From Pirellulaceae bacterium (GTDB lineage: Bacteria; Planctomycetota; Planctomycetia; Pirellulales; Pirellulaceae), in assembly GCA_022448645.1 (NCBI GenBank), contig JAKVBZ010000073.1, positions 1-27,854 on the forward strand: a stretch of 27,854 bases of DNA, read 5' to 3'. Below are positions 26,001 through 27,854 of the stretch, one piece after another. Within the stretch, counting starts at the first letter, position 1. Every line of letters begins with the position of its first letter. The notes beneath the pieces were generated by a model. It had not been told where the DNA came from and did no database searches. It saw only the letters and a list, made by a program, of their open reading frames with translations. A program made the position numbers and the translations under genes.

Positions 26001-26188
26001 TCCAGACGCAGGTCGGCTTCTCGGCTCGCCTTGTCTGGACCATGACAAGCAAAACAATGCTCCGATAGTATTGGGCGAATCTTCTGTTGGAAATCGACGC
26101 TCGATGGAGACTCCACAGCGCCGACACTCCTGACTAAAAAGGTCAGTGTGTAAACAACGGCAAGCACAGCTGTCGTAGCGATTTTCAT
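23051..26188 (-). CDS. PSD1-type protein: cytochrome-like PSCyt1, DUF1549, LamG-like, DUF1553
   Basis: A 1045-residue exported protein with a signal peptide at 1-24. The cytochrome domain carries CFACH (45-49) and a MPPADFGKPLS segment. DUF1549 spans about 150-355 and contains the second heme-type motif CAVCHDHKYDP (330-340). DUF1553 spans about 730-985, with the RTNTPLQALV motif. Between them, about 425-620, sits a concanavalin-like LamG domain recognisable from FSISFWVRTPD, WQHVCVRYSG, SILANGHRVA and ISDLRVFRRWLSDAE. This replaces the different beta domain found at the same place in the protein at 14330-17431. LamG domains in such proteins usually bind glycans or polymers. The enzymatic role of DUF1549/DUF1553 is unknown. 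The start is the ATG at 26186-26188, with no strong ribosome binding site. Confidence 0.94.
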   Translation of the reverse strand: MKIATTAVLAVVYTLTFLVRSVGAVESPSSVDFQQKIRPILSEHCFACHGPDKASREADLRLDQIGSVVELGAIVPGNPGESELVSRIRTKDPDAVMPPADFGKPLSEEQKALLEHWIAAGAPWQEHWSFVAPQKAPLPHHDGVQQWARNSIDYFVYAKIRELGFSPEGESDRSTLARRVALDSTGLPPDPTLLETFLVREDPKAYAEYVDDLLNSPHAGEHRARFWLDAARYGDTHGMHVDNYREIWPYRDWVIRAFNANMPFDQFVVEQIAGDLLPEATLEQHIATGFNRCNITTSEGGAIPEELDVRYMVDRVETTATVFLGLTAGCAVCHDHKYDPISQREFYQLGAFFNNTTQPAMDGNQPDTPPVVVIPREDFHEEWFQLQAQRRQLRAALNQATQSVEPWWSGHPKALEHPVPTDDLLVWLPFAQGEDDTFQLAETDSWADDHPAGKRGIRFGASSEAEVELPQLRTDEPFSISFWVRTPDKVINTTLLEQMGESEEGKAIGWTLTLGTQGTLKLLMHDGLGNAITGKLPDNDALRPRSWQHVCVRYSGGTANSSFSILANGHRVAMRNSSQKLFDQIEACDLVDGPMKIAPNAATCGISDLRVFRRWLSDAETRLLYEHHTLRKLLASDMGWHDMSALERELITICFQYTQDATFRETSFQLAGTETRRDFIYAHSTTTSVMQERASPPRAWILQRGEYTKRGEEVSPNVPEVLPPLPDGDSQNRLSLAQWLVSPEHPLTARVKVNRLWQSVFGVGLVKTSEDFGVMGDRPTHPELLDWLAVEFIDSGWDVNHLLHLILTSATYRQASHVTPAKLVADPDNRYFTRGPRVRLDAEVLRDQALAVSQLLRRDIGGPSVKPYQPKGLWKVVAITGSNTKEFQQDSGGALYRRSLYTFWKRTSPPPSMAAFNAPTREQCTVRRERTNTPLQALVMMNDVQYVEAARHLAQWTLQHASDNSQRASWMVRRALSRPASDQEVKELASAASAFSARFAENQEAVQKLIAVGESSPDATLDPVELGAWTMVANTIMNTDEFINR

Positions 26189-26298
26189 TACGATAGGTTC
26201 TGGTTCGGACGTCAGAGCAGAGACATAAACTCAATATGATGAATTGTAGCACGCCCCAATTTGACTTGCCAATTATGGCCAGTGGGATCTGGCGGTAT

Positions 26299-26928
26299 TT
26301 ACAGCTGTGAGGCAAAGGATACAACAGCCTGGACGGCGTCTGCCAAGTTTTCTTCCAAAGAGACTCCAGATGATTTCCGCGGTTTAAAACTATGCTCTCC
26401 ATCGGTCAACCAGTGAAGCTGTACCGTCTTAGACAGTGGATATCCTGCTACCTGCTCTCGGTTGCCAAATGGGTCCCGCTCACCCTGCAGGATCAGCGTC
26501 GGCGTGCGCAGAGACTGTAAATGATCTACACGCAATTTGTCTGGCTTTCCGGGAGGATGAAAAGGGTATCCCAAACAAACCAACCCTGCGACGTTGGCTT
26601 CATCTGCAATCAAGCTGGCAATCCTTCCACCCATCGATTTGCCGCCAATCAATAACCGTTTTCGGTCGGTCTTCACCTGATCGACCACCTGTAACCAAGT
26701 GTCACGTAGGACTGGCTCGCGATCGGGCGGACGTTTTCCGCCTGTCTTCCGTCGCTGCTCCATGTAAGGGAATTCGAAACGGACAACCTGTAACCCCTCA
26801 ACGACCAGTCCCTCTGTCACTACATTCATAAAATCAGAGTCCATGGCCGCGCCCGCACCATGTGCCAATATCAATGTGTGTTTGGCCCGTTTCGAACCAT
26901 CGCTCGTTTGATGAATCTTTCCTGCCAT
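26299..26928 (-). CDS. Small alpha/beta hydrolase of the KANL3/TEX30-like group
   Basis: A 209-residue cytoplasmic alpha/beta hydrolase with no signal peptide. The oxyanion segment LAHGAGAAMDS (21-31) opens the fold. The nucleophile elbow is GGKSMGG with Ser98, the acid is Asp152 in QGERDPFG, and the base is His179 in DGEHSFKPRKSSG, so the triad is complete and in order. The pattern LIxAHGAGA, GGKSMGGR and GxHSFKPRKSSG is characteristic of a widespread bacterial group related to eukaryotic TEX30 and KANL3. Its bacterial substrate is not known. The start is the ATG at 26926-26928 with AGGA about ten bases upstream. It is followed on the same strand by the second PSD1-type gene, with 110 bases between, so co-transcription is possible but not evident. 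Confidence 0.92.
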   Translation of the reverse strand: MAGKIHQTSDGSKRAKHTLILAHGAGAAMDSDFMNVVTEGLVVEGLQVVRFEFPYMEQRRKTGGKRPPDREPVLRDTWLQVVDQVKTDRKRLLIGGKSMGGRIASLIADEANVAGLVCLGYPFHPPGKPDKLRVDHLQSLRTPTLILQGERDPFGNREQVAGYPLSKTVQLHWLTDGEHSFKPRKSSGVSLEENLADAVQAVVSFASQL

Positions 26929-27044
26929 GTCGTTATGGTCCTACCATCACCATTTGCTGTGTCCCACTCTTAGCGTGGGAACACGTTCCATCCGCAGCTT
27001 GGACCTCTGGGCTGAGCCACTACGAACCGGTCGCCTACTGATAC

Positions 27045-27064
27045 GGGCACGCCCGGCAGTGCCC
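27045..27064. repeat. Hairpin GGGCAC...GTGCCC
   Basis: GGGCAC (27045-27050) and GTGCCC (27059-27064) form a perfect six-pair stem around an eight-base loop. Nearby, TCCCAC and GTGGGA flank TCTTAGC around 26958-26978, and an imperfect stem surrounds GCTGGACAAGCC at about 27079-27103. The group looks like a degraded repetitive extragenic element rather than a terminator, as no T run follows. Confidence 0.4.
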
Positions 27065-27111
27065 AGTCCATACATCACACTTTGCTGGACAAGCCGACAG
27101 TGCCACTCTAT

Positions 27112-27157
27112 CAATCCTGGTTCCAATGTTCTGCCAATCCTGGTTCCAATGTTCCGC
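27112..27157 (+). repeat. Two tandem copies of a 23-base unit
   Basis: Copy one (27112-27134) and copy two (27135-27157) begin CAATCCTGGTTCCAATGTTC and differ at one position (T versus C near the end). This is a recent slippage-type duplication in non-coding DNA. Confidence 0.85.
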
Positions 27158-27539
27158 CTGCAAACCCTTTGGAGTCTGGGTGGCACCCCCACCTATTATC
27201 TCATCCTGCCTCTCCTGTCCAGCACACGACCACCCTCATTTTGTAAGCGACATCGCACTCTCCCACCAGCCGAATTGGGTGCTTGCTTGACAAACCAATC
27301 TACGGATCTATCATGTGATTTAGTTCAGCAGATTTGACCCGTTTTCTACCCCTAAAAGTAATTCAGTACACGTCAATCCATCGACCACACATAACTTGTC
27401 GACCTTCCTGGCATATTGCTTAGCACACCTGCTGACCCACCTAACATCTGTGTGTTTCCACGGTCAGGAAGTTTCCTCATACGTCGCATCGGAAGCGACA
27501 ACCTTAGTTCATCCATTTGCCGCTCATTTAATCTAACCC

Positions 27540-27545
27540 AGGGAG
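27540..27545 (+). promoter_or_regulatory. Ribosome binding site of the peroxidase gene
   Basis: AGGGAG lies eight bases before the first of two consecutive ATG codons (27554 and 27557) and supports translation from the first. Confidence 0.75.
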
Positions 27546-27553
27546 TCTTAACG

Positions 27554-27854
27554 ATGATGCGATTAGTAACCACCTGTCTGTTTGGTGCGGTGATGCTCCT
27601 CACGACATCCCCAACAACCGCCGAAGAAAAGGAAAACAAAATGCCTGCAGCATTGAACTTTACGATGGAAACATTAGCCGGAAAGGAAGTGTCGCTTGAT
27701 CAGTACAAGGGCAAGGTCGTGATGTTTGTGAACGTCGCCAGCGAGTGCGGACTGACGCCCCAATACGAACAACTGCAGGCACTACATGAACAATATTCCC
27801 AACAGGGATTGGCCATCGTCGGTTTCCCCTGCAATCAATTCGGCCAGCAAGAGC
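27554..27854 (+). CDS. Glutathione peroxidase family protein, exported, partial (cut by window end)
   Basis: The first 100 codons of a thiol peroxidase of the glutathione peroxidase family (PF00255). A Sec signal peptide ([20 protein letters not shown], cut near TTAEE) precedes the thioredoxin-like domain, so this copy reduces peroxides outside the cytoplasm. The catalytic motif is [15 protein letters not shown] (60-74), with Cys65 in the position of selenocysteine. The second signature [11 protein letters not shown] (90-100) brings Cys93. Bacterial enzymes of this type usually use thioredoxin-like donors rather than glutathione. The Trp and Asn of the catalytic tetrad lie beyond the window edge. 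A good ribosome binding site fixes the start. The gene continues past 27854. Confidence 0.93.
   Translation, partial: MMRLVTTCLFGAVMLLTTSPTTAEEKENKMPAALNFTMETLAGKEVSLDQYKGKVVMFVNVASECGLTPQYEQLQALHEQYSQQGLAIVGFPCNQFGQQE

Larger units (their letters stand above)
26929..27553. other. Long non-coding gap with hairpins and a short tandem repeat
   Basis: Over 600 bases between the divergent hydrolase and peroxidase genes contain no convincing gene; the ORFs present have unnatural compositions. The left half, 26960-27160, is rich in short inverted repeats and holds a duplicated 23-base unit, both listed separately. The right half, about 27350-27539, should contain the peroxidase promoter. I could not identify promoter boxes. 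Confidence 0.5.

Noticed and set aside
26927..27337. A 136-codon plus-strand ORF in the last intergenic region
   Set aside because: It lacks a ribosome binding site, spans the tandem duplication and hairpins, and has a composition unlike its neighbours.
1..27854. CRISPR array, tRNA, rRNA, prophage or insertion sequence
   Set aside because: No regularly spaced repeats, cloverleaf-type sequences, ribosomal RNA segments, transposase or phage proteins were seen on either strand.

Overview
The window looks like chromosomal DNA of a marine-type planctomycete of the Pirellulaceae group. The evidence is gene content. There are three DUF1501 proteins, and two of them are paired with giant secreted cytochrome-like proteins of the PSCyt1-DUF1549-DUF1553 type. 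A CRTAC1-like FG-GAP/ASPIC protein, a DUF1080 protein, a sialidase and a sulfatase relic are also present. This combination is typical of Pirellulales and rare elsewhere. The exact genus cannot be read from the sequence.

Layout, left to right. 1-731: a frameshifted, shortened gene and a possible 48-residue ORF. 731-2386 (-): exported sialidase. 2547-2783: C-terminal relic of a sulfatase. 2969-4213 (-): a bacterial cytochrome P450, preceded by 4231-4573 (-), which looks like the surviving 3' end of an AAC(3)-type N-acetyltransferase. 4901-6352 (+): solo DUF1501 protein. 6379-7089 (-): DUF1080. 7237-8448 (+): iron-type alcohol dehydrogenase. 8476-17431 (-): a four-gene run, in transcription order PSD1-type protein, DUF1501, FG-GAP/ASPIC protein, GH116-like glycosidase. 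17710-18190 (-): wreck of an enolase-superfamily gene. 18251-19288 (-): Ldh2-type dehydrogenase, divergent from 19508-20212 (+) RraA-like aldolase and 20267-21130 (+) SGNH hydrolase. 21413-26188 (-): second PSD1-type/DUF1501 pair. 26299-26928 (-): small alpha/beta hydrolase. 27554 onward (+): start of an exported cysteine-type glutathione peroxidase, cut by the window edge.

How the genes may work together. Most products carry Sec or Tat signals, so much of the region concerns chemistry outside the cytoplasm: desialylation, deglycosylation, and the heme-binding PSD1-type proteins with their Tat-exported DUF1501 partners. The cytoplasmic dehydrogenase/aldolase pair, with the dead enolase-type dehydratase next to it, points to former or residual catabolism of a sugar acid or hydroxy acid.

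Two things stand out. First, the two PSD1-type paralogues share the same N- and C-terminal domains but carry different middle domains at the same site: a putative galactose-binding-like beta domain in one and a LamG-like jelly roll in the other. Second, at least four gene relics lie between intact genes, which is a high density of decay. I saw no CRISPR array, tRNA, rRNA, transposase or prophage gene. I did not find a clear, self-contained new defence-like system. The PSD1/DUF1501/FG-GAP/GH116 run is the best candidate for undescribed biochemistry.
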